Part shown: positions 37,975-51,001 of the stretch, piece by piece
Position numbering within the stretch: position 1 is the first letter of the stretch
Layout of the letters: each line of letters begins with the position of its first letter
Notes under the pieces: generated by a model
What the model was told of the DNA's origin: nothing
Seen by the model: the letters and a program-made list of their open reading frames with translations, nothing else
Databases searched by the model: none
Source: Adiantum capillus-veneris
Lineage: Eukaryota; Streptophyta; Polypodiopsida; Polypodiales; Pteridaceae
DNA length: 64,000 nucleotides
Assembly: GCA_014529385.2 (NCBI GenBank)
Contig: CM043945.1
Coordinates: forward strand, 145,865,741 to 145,929,740
Direction: 5' to 3'
Position numbers and translations under genes: made by a program

Positions 37975-38198
37975 TGTTGGAATTAGGGTTGCAGAGAAAC
38001 ACACACAGCTTGGAGAAGACGAAGGAAGCTCAAGGCACACAATAGAGAGTGTACAACTTAGTGTGCAATGGAAAGATAGATAGCCCTAGAGTGATGGGCG
38101 TATATACAATGCACGGGAGAAACCTCCTAAAGAGGGAAAAAATGCCCCGGCGGTGCTAGTGTGTTCACACACATCACTACCACATGTATATGGTAACA
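37975..38198 (-). repeat. 5' LTR of the minus-strand copia element (224 bp)
   Basis: On the plus strand it runs from TGTTGGAATTAGGG to TATGGTAACA. It aligns with 33069-33286 apart from a few substitutions and a small indel. Confidence 0.9.
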
Positions 38199-38208
38199 AA
38201 GTCCAATG

Positions 38209-38313
<105 letters not shown>

Positions 38314-38699
38314 GCCATGCAGCCAAAGGAGTAGTGCAAAGGGTGGACTTCCAAAGGGGTAAAAAATGAAGGAAAAAATATAAAATATAAAATATAAAAA
38401 GTGCATAGGGGCAATAGTGACATCGCTAATGCCTTTTCCCCCCAAGTGCAAAGAGAGCAGATAAAAAATGAAGCGGCCACCTCCTCCAAAAGATGCCAAA
38501 TGTGAATGCCATATGGCCCAATGAAAGAGTAGTTTCCAAAGTGGAAGGCCCCCCCCTATAAAAGTCAAATTTTAATCAAACTAGGGGCTTTTTTGGTGCC
38601 GTTTGGAGCCTCCAAAGTGGAGCTCTCTGACAGAGGAGTGTGCATGTCAAAGCCCTTTGTATTTTTTCTTGAAAATGGCCATGGTGATGGCAGTGTAAG

Positions 38700-40030
38700 C
38701 CTTTGTACATGCCTTCTAAAGTGCGATCAAGCCAGTGTTGCTACGTCTTGTTGTTGTTTCCCCTTCCCCCCTTCTCTTTCTCCTGCTCTGGCATTTCCCC
38801 TCGGTGCCGGCAGTGTGGATGTGTGTGCCCCCCGGACCGACGATGTTTTGTGTGAGAGAATGATATTGAGAGACTGTGTGCGTGTGTAAGTGTGTAGACA
38901 GACTGTGGTGGCAGCAGGTGTGCTTTGTGTGGTGGACTTGTGGTATCCACTCACATGTAAGAGGTCAAACTCACCATACCTGGATTGAGACGACTCGGTC
39001 TCCCAACTCGTATCTGCATCCATAGAACTACTGTCACTCGACCCAGTCTCCTCTTCTGGTTTCAAGCTCATAAATCTCTTCTAGCTTCACCGCTTCGACC
39101 TCATTCGCAAACTACACTCTTTGCTGTTTACCACACTTCAACGGAGCTTCTACAGCCGCACTCGAACTTGACAGCACATCCTTTGTCCACTTTGGAACCA
39201 CTTGCACTTCCTCTACAATTGGAACCGCTCTAGCGGGCATCTTCAGCATAGGAACCACCCTGTCTCTTTGTAGCCAAAGAACCTTTGGTTCTTCTCACAT
39301 TTGCACTTCTCTTTGCACCATCTGTGGCTTGGCTACCATCGCATTACACTGCCTTGGCATCATTGCGCCTGAAAAACCCTGCCTAGCTTCGCACTTCTTC
39401 ATAATCTTTTTGGTCCACCCTTTTGCTAGAGCTACCGCTTCCTCATATGACACCAGGCCATCTAACTCCACCTTATCGCCCACCTCTTCATGCAGGCAAC
39501 CCATGAATTTACTCAATTTTTAAAAACTGGCATTTTCTGCATCAGCTACCTTGAGTAATTTTCCCCAAAGGGCTTCGAACTCCCACTCGAACGCCTGAAA
39601 ATCACCCTCCAAGCTTTGCTTCAAACTGTCCAGCTTTCACTTTACTTCATCCAGCTGCGCATTCGCAACAAATCTTCTTCAAAAATCCGCCTCCAGGGCT
39701 TCGTAATCTGCCTTTTCTTCATCACCAAGGCTATCAAACCATAGCCTCGATTTACCACGAACCAGGAGCGGGAACACCTGTACCGCACTGTCTTCTCTCG
39801 ATAAACCACTTTCCAACACGAACAATCCATAGTCTTGAAGCCAGGTTTCTGCATCTTCAACCCCAAGACTCCACCAGGTGGAAACCAAAGCCCAAACCTC
39901 TGCCACAATTGCCAAAACAAAAGTGGATTCCGAGGAAATAAACATTGTCAACAGAAACATCCAACCCCATGGTGTCACAGCCACTCCAACTTTCTTCCAA
40001 AGTCACCACCAAGGAATACTTCAATCATAT
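38700..40030 (-). mobile_element. Ty3/gypsy gag fragment (fossil)
   Basis: On the minus strand, 39679-39984 reads as a gag capsid-type region (ETWLQDYGLF; SRLWFDSLGDEEK). The region 39295-39516 continues in the same sense (KFMGCLHEEVGDKVELDGL; EEAVALAKGWTKK). It is comparable to the gag segment at 6665-7230, with the similar string KFMACLHPKVREKVD. It is an isolated fragment inside the large Ty3 element. No LTR was recognised. It is broken and old. Confidence 0.6.
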
Positions 40031-40940
40031 TCTCAGACCTCAAACCAACTCATCCCTTTGACAATTGGTCAACGAGCTATTGAGCTACAACAATTACTAT
40101 ATGGTAAGCGTTCCTTACCACCACACAAATGAACCTCACTATTGATTGAGTATGCATAGCTAGGGCCCCTTACACAGCCTTGCATAGACACCACTTTACG
40201 GCCCATGCACATCACAATTGAAATGACCCACTATCGTCCAAAAGTAGGGAAGCATTCTACAACATTCTGACTGCAAATTGTGAAATCAAAAGGAAAAAGG
40301 GCACTAATTTATTTATTTTGGTTATAATTCGTGTTGGATTTCTCGTTTTTTCCACAATTGTTGATTTTGTGCCCTTAAAGTAAACTAATTCAAGAGCAAG
40401 GGACAAAGCCCTTATGTATGTGTAAATACGCAAATAATAACGTTTTTTCCTAAAAATAATAATACAAACTGAGTAATCTACCAAAAAATTACAAATAAGG
40501 GACTTTTTAAAAAAGTTGACTTTCGTTAATTACCTAGCTATTTTCTAGATTTTTGAGATCAAGTTTGCTATTTTTCTTTAGTTTTTATTGATTTTTTAAT
40601 CAATAAATGGCAAAACGGCAAGAAAATTATTTTAAAAATCAAACATAGATGTATGGACTCCATGAAGAGATACGAAGTTTTAGAAATCAATTCGGGGTAA
40701 CAACGAGCAAGTTATGGCCAATTTTGTATAAGTTCCAAAAAATGTTTTTAAGTTGAAAACCTTGCCCCAGACAAAATAGATGGATTAGGGTCATACAATG
40801 TCCGATTTCAAAAAAATTTGACACGAGGGTCATCGGGCACATGAGATAGGACTAATTGTGGGGTGGGGACAAAAAAAATTTCGGGAGCCCAGGATATGTA
40901 TAGGCTAAACCCACTTAAACCTTCATTTCTATTTGTGAGA
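40030..40940. other. AT-rich non-coding stretch
   Basis: No coding family, no repeat structure beyond short A/T runs, and no LTR ends that I could match. Confidence 0.5.

Positions 40941-40941
<1 letters not shown>

Positions 40942-41034
<93 letters not shown>
40942..41034. repeat. (GT)n(GA)n compound microsatellite
   Basis: About 27 GT units are followed directly by about 19 GA units. Confidence 0.97.
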
Positions 41035-41036
<2 letters not shown>

Positions 41037-41039
41037 ACT

Positions 41040-41365
41040 TTGGAGCTGATTTTCTTGTGATTCCCACCCCCAACATGCTTCGGGTCTTTGTGAAAAGGGA
41101 GCAGTGGCAACCTTTGCAAACATGACATGCCAAGAAGCGGAGTTGTCCACCAGCATGTTCATGCAGTTTTTTCACGTCGACAACAAAAGGCCAGGTCGAT
41201 ATACTACACCAAATCATATAGTAGCCACAACCTACACTTGGGTTTACCAACAGAATGCACTGGTAGCCATCGACCACGCCCAATACCTACTTGAACTGCT
41301 CACAAAGAAGAGGAAGCACACAAAGCTCACATATTTGTTGACTCCGGAGGTTTTTAGCTTATCAG
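41040..41365 (+). other. Unrecognised open stretch left of the second copia element
   Basis: A frame at 41104-41370 (plus) has a balanced composition (TCQEAELSTSMFMQFFHVD) but no family I know. It is interrupted by the copia insertion. It belongs either to the large Ty3 element's 3' region or to another element nested there. Confidence 0.3.
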
Positions 41366-41642
41366 TGTAGACATGTAGTAGTGTTAGTGTGTATACGCGC
41401 TTCACCAGGGGCACTTTTCTCCCACTGGGTTTTTCCCCCTGGACATCCGATGTGAAAGGACACCTTATCTCTTAGGGTTTCATATAAGCTTTGTAGCTCT
41501 GAGTTTGTATACACTATTATTCTAATACAGAGAGAGAGACTACAGAGATCTCGTACACAAGCTCTGTGTCTTCTCCTTCTCCATCTTCTTCCTACTCTGA
41601 GTTGCTGTCTTCCTTCTGTTTCCTGTTTCATCATCTTCAACA
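41366..41642 (+). repeat. Left LTR of the plus-strand copia element (277 bp)
   Basis: It runs from TGTAGACATG to CATCTTCAACA. Its last 222 bases recur at 45668-45889. Confidence 0.9.
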
Positions 41643-44600
41643 ATTGGTATCAGAGCGAGGTGATTTCCAGAGCCTCTACTTGCGTTTTCGCATCCGCGCG
41701 CACAATCGCAATTTTCAGGCAGTTTTCGGAAAATTTGCTCGTGGGAGCATCCTCGATGTTCCGGGAGTATTCTAAGCAGGCGACCTGCGGTTTTACCCCC
41801 CTTTTGAAGCCGTTCGAGCCCTCAGAATTTTGTTCTGAGCAGCGTAGCAGAAGTTAATTTTCGGAGGCGTTTAGATCAAGTGGGTGTGCTTTTTGACAGA
41901 TTTTCTTCAGATAAACAGTTCTTTTGGGAAGCAGCTTGTCTTAGCTTTGTGCTGAGATTTTGTGTAGAGTTTTGCTTGCATTGGAGAGGAGATTTGTGAA
42001 TCTCTTGGAGGTTCTTTTGCTCTCTTGTGTGCATCCACAGTATGGCTCAATCTACGGAGAAAGAGATTTTTGGTGCGTTTACATCCGAAGACAAATTGGA
42101 TGGTACCAACTATTCTCTTTGCTCTTTTATGGCCAAAAATGTTTTGGTTGTTAAAGGATTGTGGGATTATGTATCTGGAGATGAAGTTCGTCCAGGTAGC
42201 ATTGCACCTGCCATGCCTGGTCGTGGTGCAGCTGTTGGTGCAGGACCCTCACAAGTCACTCCAGAGCAAAAGAGATGGGATACTAAAGATGCACAAGCTA
42301 TGGCTGTGATTGCCTTAACCATAAAGAGGACAATCACACCACATATCAGATCTTGCAGAACTTCTGAAGATGCTTGGAACACCCTGCAAGCTATGTTTGG
42401 AGGAAGAAACGCTGCCAGAATAGAGTTTTTGAAGAAACAACTTGACAAAATACAGATGGACGAAGGTGACAATATCGTCGAGCATCTTATAAAAATCAGG
42501 GATCTAAAAGATCAATTGCTTAGCATTGATGAAGTGATTCCAGAGAAGGACTTGGTTTCCAAAACACTCAATTCACTACCACCATCTTATTTGACTTTTC
42601 AGACTTCTTTGACTCTGTCTTTGCGAGCTAATCCTGAGCCTCTTCATTTTGAAGAGTTAGTGGCTTTGCTATTGCAAGAGGATCAATCACGTAAGAACAA
42701 GTCTTTACAGGTGGATGGTGTGGATCATGCTCTTGTTGTACATAACAAAAACAAGGGTAAAGAGAGTGCTCATCACTCCAAGTCTAGTGCATGACAATCT
42801 TCAGAGAAGTCTAAAGGTGATTCCGACAAGTCCAAGAAGAAAGGTAAATGTCACTACTGCAAGAAACCTGGTCACTACATTAGTGAGTGTAAAAAGCGAA
42901 TTGCTAAAGAAAAGAAGAAAGAGTCAAGTTTGGTTGTTTCAGCTTCTGGTGATTCTTCTACAGCTAAAGAAGAGTCTGCAAACTTTGTGCAGGATTCTTA
43001 TGCTTTTGTAGTATGTTCAGATTTTTCTGCTTACATTGTTGACAAGACACAAATGATTTGGTACTTTGATAGTGGTGCATCCAGGCATATTACTTCAAGG
43101 AAGGATTTGTTTTGTTCATTGGATGCAGCTCCAGCAGGAAAGAAGGTGACATGTGCAAATAATGCTTCTTATCCAATCAAAGGCGTTGGTAAGATTTTGA
43201 TTACCATTTCAGATGGTTCAGATTTATGCTTGCCAGATGTCTTATATGTTCCAGGGATCAAGAAGAATTTGTTGTCTGTATCCTCTCTTGCAAAAAATGG
43301 TCTTCAGGTCATTTTTGAGGATGACAGATGTGTTGTACGAGATTGAGAGAATGGTTATTCTCTTATCACTACAGGTACGCTGGAAAATGGACTATTTGTG
43401 CTAGATCGTTATGAAAATCAGATTCAGGTATGTATTGCAAAAACAAAAACTCAGGCCATGCAGGATGCTAAGTTGTGGCATGCTAGATTCGGGCATGTTA
43501 GTTATGGCAGTTTGATGACTTTACAACGTCATAATATGGTGCATGATTTGTCTTTATTGGAGATGCCACCAAGACATGTATGTGAAGGTTGCGTTCTTGG
43601 AAAGATGCACAGATTTGCATTTTCGCAGGATGGTTCAATTAGAGCGACACGAAAGTTGCAGCTTGTACACAGTGATGTATGTGGTCCTATGAGGACGCCA
43701 TCTATAGGAAACAGCCTTTATTTTGTGACCTTCATTGATGACTTTTCCAGGTTTTGTTGGGTGTATCCACTCAAAGCAAAGTCAGATGTGTTTGCAGTTT
43801 TTCAACATTATGTCGCCATGGTTGAAAATGAAACAGGTTGCAAAGTACAGACTCTTCGTACCGATCGAGGAGGTGAATACATGTCAGGTGCATTTAAGCA
43901 TTTTTTGGGAAAGAAAGGCATTAAACACCAATGCACTATGCCATACACACCATAACAGAATGGTGTTGCAGAAAGGAAGAATAGGTCTTTAATGGAGACG
44001 GCTAGATGTATGCTCAAGGCTAAGAGTTTGCCTCATAAGCTATGGATGGAGGTAGTTGCTTGTGCAGCACATGTTTTGAACAGGTGTCCTACTCGTGCCT
44101 TGAAGACCATTACTCCATATGAAGCTTGGTATGACAGAAAACCTTCAGTCAGTTATCTTCGTGTTTTTGGTTGTCTTGCTTATGCTCACATCCCTCAGCA
44201 GTTACGTGGGAAGCTTGATGATAAGGCAATCAAATGTATATTTGTGGGGTACAGTAGTGGAAGTAAAGGTTATAGACTTTACAATCCTGCTACAAACAAG
44301 ATTTTTGAAAGTCGTGATGTAATTTTTGCAGAAACTACTGCTCAACCTATGGTTGCTTTTGATGTACCGCATATGCAGACACATGATGTATTTGAAGGTT
44401 TGCTTCCTTCTTTTGTGGAGAATCAAGAATCACAATAGGTTGATAATCTTGATCAATCTTTTGATCAGCATGTGACACCTCATGATGTAGAGGAAATTCT
44501 GCGTGAAGAGCAAGAAGTTCTTAGGGAAGAAAGAACCTTGCCTAAATGGGTTCAGAAAACTTTGCAGGATAGCAAGTTGGATGCACCGTTGCCACGAAAA

Positions 44601-45667
44601 ACACGTGCTGGTACTACTTTTGGTAGAGAGCAAGTAGATTTGGCTTGCTTTAGCACTCTTTGTGATGCAGATGAGCCTGATTCATTTGAACAAGCTTTAG
44701 AGTGTGTTCAGTGGAAAGATGCTATGCAGCAAGAAATTGATTCTATTCTTAAGAATCATACATGGGATCTAATGGACTTGCCTACAAGTAAAAAGCCTAT
44801 TGGTACAAAGTGGGTTTTTAAGGTAAAAAGGAAACAAGATGGTACTGTTGACAGGAACAAAGCAAGGCTTGTGGCAAAAGGCTATGCGCAACAGAAAGGC
44901 ATAGATTATGATGAAACCTTTGCTCCTACTTCTCGTGCGTCCACAGTTAGATCACTAGTTGCAATTGCTGCTCATCATGGTTGGAAAGTACATCAGTTGG
45001 ATATCAAAACTGCTTTTTTGAATGGTGATTTGCAGGAAGAAGTTTATGTAATTCAACCAAGTGGTTTTGTTGTAAAAGGTCAAGAGCAAAAGGTATGTAG
45101 ATTGCGTAAAGCTTTGTATGGTCTCAAACAGGCTCCAAGAGCATGGTATGAGAAGATACATACTTATTTGATTGGCCAGGGATTTCAAAATAGTCCAACA
45201 GAAAGTACTTTGTATGTCAAAAAGAGAGATGGAGTTCTCATTATGCTAACACTTTATGTAGATGATATGCTTCTTACAGGCAATAATGCAAATGAAATTG
45301 AAGCATTTAAAGATGCTTTGAGAAAAACCTTTGAGATGTCTGATCTTGGTTTGCTACATTATTACTTGGGTATTCATTTTGTGCAATCAGAGGATGGCAT
45401 ATACATGTTGCAGGCAAAATATTTGCATAAAATTTTCGACAAGTTTGGTATGCAAAATTGTAAGCCAATCTCTACACCCGTAGAAACTGGATCAAAGTTG
45501 AGCATGCACGATGCTGGAGAAACTTTTGATGTACATACTTATGCAGCAACGGTTGGTTGCTTGATATATTTGGCAGGCAACACTCGTCCAGACATTCAAT
45601 TTGGGGTTTCACAAGCAAGCAGATTTATGCACAGCCCAGGTATGCATCATTGGCAGGCTGTGAAGCG

Positions 45668-45889
45668 CCCACTGGGTTTTTCCCCCTGGACATCCGGTGT
45701 GAAAGGACACCTTATCTCTTAGGGTTTCATATAAGCTTTTTAGCTCTGAGTTTGTATACACTATTATTCTAATACAGAGAGAGAGACTACAGAGATCTCG
45801 TACACAAGCTCTGTGTCTTCTCCTTCTCCATCTTCTTCCTACTCTGAGTTGTTGTCTTCCTTCTGTTTCCTGTTTCATCATCTTCAACA
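45668..45889 (+). repeat. Partial right LTR of the plus-strand copia element (222 bp)
   Basis: It matches 41421-41642 at all but about three positions and ends CATCTTCAACA next to the ATCAG flank. Confidence 0.9.
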
Positions 45890-45894
45890 ATCAG

Positions 45895-47555
45895 GCTATC
45901 AGATAAACCCAAGATCTACCAAAGGCTCCTTCAGAGAATGATTGGATCCAGTTCTAGGAGGAGAAGAGTGAGAAAGAAATGACGAAGTCAGGATCAACTT
46001 AGACCACTACCCGTACACGCTCTCAGAGGAGGTTACAAGAGTCAGAGTCATTTGAAGGGGAGCAAGAAGATAGAAAAGATAAAAAGCCTATGCCTATGCC
46101 TAAACACGAGAAAGACGAGCAGGCCCGAGAAAAGAGATTAGCAGAGGAGTTCAAGAAGCAAAGGGTAGACGAAGGGGACTTTGCTGAGAAATGGGTGCCA
46201 CGCAAGATTCGCACAAAAAAACCCATTGGCAATCTCTCTCACTGCGGAACAACTGAAAGAGATGTGGGCAAAAATGGAAAGAGCTAAGCTTGCAGAAGAA
46301 GAAGCAAGAAAGGTTGCAGAGGATTCCAAGAAGGCTGAGGGAAACCAGACACGGATAGTTCTACGAAAAGTTCACACTCCCAATTAGACCAACGTTTTTA
46401 TGAAGATTATGGAAACGAAACAACACAGGGTCAAACCTCTCAACCGAAGACCAAGGCACAAAACAAAGGAAAGTGACATGCTATGCAAGAAGTCCCCGAG
46501 ACCAATGCCGCTCCAAGAACAAGAGCAAAAGAAAGCACTGAACGTGAAATGATAGCTGAGAGATATTATTGCTTGATAGAGGAAGCTATAGGGGAGATGA
46601 GAACAAGAATAACAGGAACAAAGGAAGAGCCTTGGGAAAAAGCGATGGAATGGGAGATTCGGATTCTCCATTCCATTACTTTGTTGCTCCTCATACCCAC
46701 AACCATCAATGAAGAATGGTATACCCGCTCTCTCCCCTTCCCTTTGATAAAGTATGAATGCATTTGAAGGAAAGCTGCCATCAAGCAAGCGATACTATCA
46801 ACTCAACCACAAGAGCGACAACCCAAATGGAGACTGGAATGGCTAGAAAAGCATCTTGAATGGAGGATTCATTTGATGAGATCGCCAACGGCCATAGAGA
46901 AAGATGTCACTTTTTGCCCAGTGACGAGAGTACGAACTTGGTTCCAATGTGAAGTAATACAAAAACAACATCACAACTGGCTAAACTACCCAGCTTTGCC
47001 ATGACCAAAGGACCAACAAAGATTGGATGAAAAGTACATGCTCAACACTCTACATGTGATTGTCAAAATGTATGAAAGGAATTCCAAATCTGTCTTGCCA
47101 AATGCAAAGAAAGATCTGCAGAATGATGGTTGCATGTATAACTATGTATCATAAACCGTGGATTGCAGAAACATCGTGGATGTCCTTCCTGGAAGCTAAC
47201 AAGGGATTGGTGTATGATCTCATCCAGTAGCCAGATGAACAAATTTTGCATGGCTTCTTTGCCCGATTGATGTTCATGCCATCATACTTCATGAATACCT
47301 TTGAAGATGCATTTTGTACAGGATTCTTCACATTGAACACAACACTTTTTGGGCCTAAAGTCAACGACATCCATACACGCTTTGTGAGCTACCATGCAAT
47401 GGATCTCCTTTCAATAGACACTCTTTCCTAAAGAAAGAGATTTAGCAATAGAATATCAAGAAGGATTACAAGAAAAAGAAAGGCGCTACCACAAAAGACG
47501 ACCCTACATCTACCACCAACCTCGATTTTGATTCATGTCGTAGATGACATGCAAT
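45895..47555 (+). other. Unrecognised 3' interior of the large Ty3 element
   Basis: The first third is Lys/Glu-rich in the plus sense (KHEKDEQAREKRLAEEFKK near 46100; AKMERAKLAEEEARKVAED near 46280) and looks like a coiled coil. The rest has many stops. It lies between the second copia insertion and the purine tract before the right LTR, where some plant Ty3 lineages carry an extra reading frame. I do not recognise the protein. Confidence 0.35.
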
Positions 47556-47578
47556 AGAAAGGAGGGGGGGGGGGGGAG
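47556..47578 (+). promoter_or_regulatory. Purine tract before the right LTR
   Basis: AGAAAGGA followed by a G run and AG ends directly at the LTR's TG. This is the position and composition of a polypurine tract. The long G run makes its exact length uncertain. Confidence 0.65.
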
Positions 47579-48489
47579 TGTTGGAAGATTCCAACAAGGA
47601 TCTTGATTTGTTTATTTCATCCCTCTTGTAATTGTAAGTGTAACTCTGATAGTGACATCTCTTCCAAAACCTGTATTTGTTACCCATATGTACTTTTGAA
47701 GCTGGAAATGTAATTTTTGATGTTATTACGGCAAAGCTAGCTTTTGAACCATATAACCCAAAGCAAGGGTATAAAAGGAAAATTGTAAGGTTTTTTTGTA
47801 CATTCATTTTATGAATGAATGAGTGGATAAGGATCTTCTTTGTATGTCGTGTGTCATATCTTCTCTACTGTGTATTTCAATTGCTCACACTGCACCACAT
47901 GATTGTTGCATCGGAATTCCGAGGGCACCATTGTGTTTGTGTCTTCAAGATCAATGTGTGGATATCTATATTACAAGCGTCGTGCAAAAACAGAGCATCT
48001 ACATCTACGACCTTCCAGGTGACATTTCTCTATATTCGAGTGTCGTTTTGAAATTCCATCAATTGCACGCAATTCTCGACACTTAGGAGAGCCTACTAGG
48101 CACATCCAAAATCCAAAAAATCGACCCGTATATGGTAGCCAGAAGAAAATTACCTTTTTTTGTGTCATATCGCCAGTCTAACAACCCAAAACTGCTCTAC
48201 ATAGTCTCAGTAAGTTTCGTACAAAGTTTGGAGTCAGTTGGATTTGGTTTGCTCAAGGATTTGCATGTGGATAGGTGAGGGAACAAAAGAAGAGAATCGG
48301 AGATTTTGGTAGATAGAGTGCACTTCGAGTGTCAAAGTGGAGTGTTGTGTTCAAAAAAGAGTTTGAAAACCTCTTGGCATGCCTCTATGCCCTAGTCTAG
48401 TCTCACTGGCTTCCCATGATTGACATTTCATCTTGGTTCCATCTCTTTCAAAGATGTGATAAGTGTTGACCCTTGTGGGCCCTGAGACA
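47579..48489 (+). repeat. Right LTR (911 bp) of the large Ty3 element
   Basis: It opens TGTTGGAAGATTCCAACA and closes GCCCTGAGACA, followed by the CAAGG target duplication. Confidence 0.85.
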
Positions 48490-48639
48490 CAAGGTTTCTT
48501 CTTCTTTAGCAAGGTCCACAACCATTATATAAAATGATTCTCACCATGGACATAAAGTAGCGGTGATTCCTCTAATAGTGCAATAAGCCCAATGTGAGAG
48601 CCAATTCCTCATGCAAAACTCATTGCATTGAGAAGTCAA

Positions 48640-50045
48640 ATCAAGTTTCTAGGCCATTTGAATGGTTTGTGCTTGGCATATATTATAGTATCTTGACATA
48701 TTGTAAAGAGACCTCTTCCATGATGAGAAATGACAATCTCAAGTGGAAGATGCTATGAAATTGTAAATGGATTCTTATCAAAATAATGAGATTTAGGATT
48801 TAAGATCACCGAATTGGTTACCAAATATTTCACACAAAAGCCCAAAATAGAGATTGACAACAAAGGGCTTTTTGCTAGCTATAAAAAAGACTCCTCTGAG
48901 GATAGTTCTTACTTTGGTTGTCAAAGAGGACATGCAAATGACCCTAGTAGATGATAAGAGGTTACGTTCTTACATAGTGATCTTCATGAGGGCATTTACA
49001 TGCAAGAGCTAGGGCTTTTGGTTTCATGCCCCTTTCGTGAATTCTCAAGGGTATGGATGAAGCATAAAAGATCATTGCCTTTATACAAAGAAAGCTACAA
49101 AAAATGGTGTTTTGCATTTGCTTTTTTATGTGGATGATATGATCAGAATTAGGAAGAATAGTCTTGGAGTAGATGAATTGAAGGAAAAGCTACATGAGAA
49201 TTTTGACATGAGGGATTTGGAAGAAAAAAAATCATATTGTGCGGAATAATTCAAAGAAATTTTTGTACTTAACACAAAAAGAGTACAACTGCGGTGTATT
49301 GAAACATTTCATAGGGAGGGGGGAAGGCAATATCTACCCCATTGCCTCTATGTGTAAAACTTAGCCAAGAGGGGTTTCACAAATTTGATAAGGAAAGGAA
49401 GGAAATGGCATATTGCTCACATATTTGTTGTTGGTTCTTTGATGTATGCCATGATTGAGACTCATACAAAAATTACATTTGCAATGGGAGTCGCTACTTA
49501 ATTTAGGTTGAACTCTAGCAAGAAGCATTGGGAGGACGGGAAAGATATGATGTTATATTTGAATGGGAGGAAAGAGTTCAACATTTTCTTTGGGGGGGGG
49601 GGTCAATGACTGCTGTGTAGCTATCTAGATGGATGTAGATTATGCAAAGAATGTGGAAAATAAAAGGCTATGTCTTTACACTTATGAGTGGTTGTTTTAT
49701 AGCAATTTTGTTTGCAAGATTACATGTCTTAGTCTACCACACAAGCAAAGTATGTTGTTGTTTGAGATGTCAACAAGGAAGCTATATGGCTCATTCATCT
49801 AGTGGAAGATCAGGGCATTGATGTAGGAGTTCTAGTTTGCGTTGTAATACTCTAATTTTTATCTTTATAACAGGTGATCTAGTATCTAATGCGAAGAACA
49901 AGCACATTGGTGCGGAAGGTCTACCCTCCGTGCACTATCGCATGCTTACGGGAAATGGGTAGAGATTCAAAGTATACAAAGTTTGTATATATGTCCATAC
50001 TTGATCACTTAAAGGCACATTGACCTTTAAGTGTGGGAGGCTATT
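48640..50045 (+). mobile_element. Eroded Ty1/copia RT-RNase H relic (fossil)
   Basis: On the plus strand, in order, are a segment like the RT approach (TFLHSDLHEGIYMQE near 48970), the YVDDM box (near 49125), the post-RT strings KERKEMAYCSHICCW (near 49400) and GRKEFNIFF, and RNase H-like text with an AKNVENKRLC string (near 49640). It ends with a GTGGGAGGCTATTGGG purine stretch typical of a copia 3' end. It is heavily broken and old. It lies just right of the large Ty3 element. Confidence 0.6.
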
Positions 50046-50124
50046 GGGTAAAGGCTTTGTTCCTTGATTAGATGCTTGTGTCCAACCGATTGCCCATGAC
50101 TAACCATAACACTACCCATTTTCT

Positions 50125-50203
50125 TATTCTTATCATTAAATTGAATGAAGGAATAATTATCTTCAATTGGTACGATAGTAGTTGTTCCACTTGGACACAT
50201 GTG

Positions 50204-50274
<71 letters not shown>

Positions 50275-50858
50275 GTGGCTTTCACATTCTCTATTCCTAT
50301 CATTATCACAATGAAATCTCTTGTAGAAGCCTTCCTTAGCATGCCCTAGGGTCTCTAAGGTTTCCTCAACCTTCTTGCTTTGATACCGTGAAGGAGTGGC
50401 AATCACATAGGAGAAGGGACAAACTAGGAAGGAGAGAGGGAGAACGAGAGAAAAGAATCTAGGAGCAGTAACTCTAGAATGAGTGAGGATGCAATGGATA
50501 AAGAGAACAATCCCTAAGAAGGTCACTGGTATACTTGCTAAAGTTACGTAGAAATGACAAAAATAAAGGGGCACCTTGTTTTGGACCATATTTGGACTTT
50601 GGAGAGAGCGTCCGCCTGGTCTTGCCATCGTAAATGACCTAGTAATAGTTATGGTCAATAATAATTGGTCAAAAGGCATATACAAGGCAAAAGTGGCCAT
50701 ACAATCATGAGATGAACGATAGATGCCACTATCTCGTGATAATATATATCCAACAATACCTTTAGAGCATTGTCTGTTGTTTCTAGATGACAAAGGACAT
50801 GTAAATTAACATTAATTTGCTCACATGTTGATTTTGGCTTCTAGTAGACTTTAATAAA

Positions 50859-50893
<35 letters not shown>

Positions 50894-50970
50894 CTCTATG
50901 TATGTGGTGAAGGAATTATTATCTTCAATTGCTACGGTAGAAGGTTGTTCCACCTAGACACATGTGTGCT

Positions 50971-51001
<31 letters not shown>

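Larger units (their letters stand above)
33069..38198 (-). mobile_element. Ty1/copia element, near-complete structure (fossil)
   Basis: It reads on the minus strand. The 5' LTR is at 37975-38198 and the 3' LTR at 33069-33286. The primer site TTGGTATCAGAGC adjoins the 5' LTR (tRNA-iMet type). The flanks are identical, AAGTC at 33064-33068 and 38199-38203. The gag lies at 36600-37660 (MADNNNTDVFKMFA, zinc knuckle CHYCKANDHLIKSC). The protease is near 36550 (WYFDSGATKHIT). The integrase is at 35600-36100, including its C-terminal region to about 35300. RT is at 34195-34960 (YVDDLLITG) and RNase H at 33362-33960 (SWLSKKQPTVATSSFQAEY). This is copia order. The LTRs differ at only about five places, so it is fairly young. 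A few breaks are present. Confidence 0.92.
41366..45889 (+). mobile_element. Ty1/copia element (fossil)
   Basis: The left LTR is at 41366-41642 and a partial right LTR at 45668-45889. The primer site TTGGTATCAGAGC starts at 41644. The flanks are identical, ATCAG at 41361-41365 and 45890-45894. The gag begins at 42042 (MAQSTEKEIFGAF), with the zinc knuckle CHYCKKPGHYISEC near 42855. Protease (WYFDSGASRHIT) is near 43060, integrase at 43480-44200, and RT at 44700-45400 (YVDDMLLTG). The RNase H part is short and the right LTR is incomplete. The 222 shared LTR bases differ at about three places, so this is the youngest insertion I can date here. Only a few breaks are present. It is related to the copia element at 33069-38198 but has different LTRs. 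Confidence 0.92.

Noticed and set aside
50068-50793. 241-residue open frame on the minus strand
   Set aside because: It runs through a CT microsatellite (Arg-Glu repeat), and its flanks are a duplicated non-coding block.
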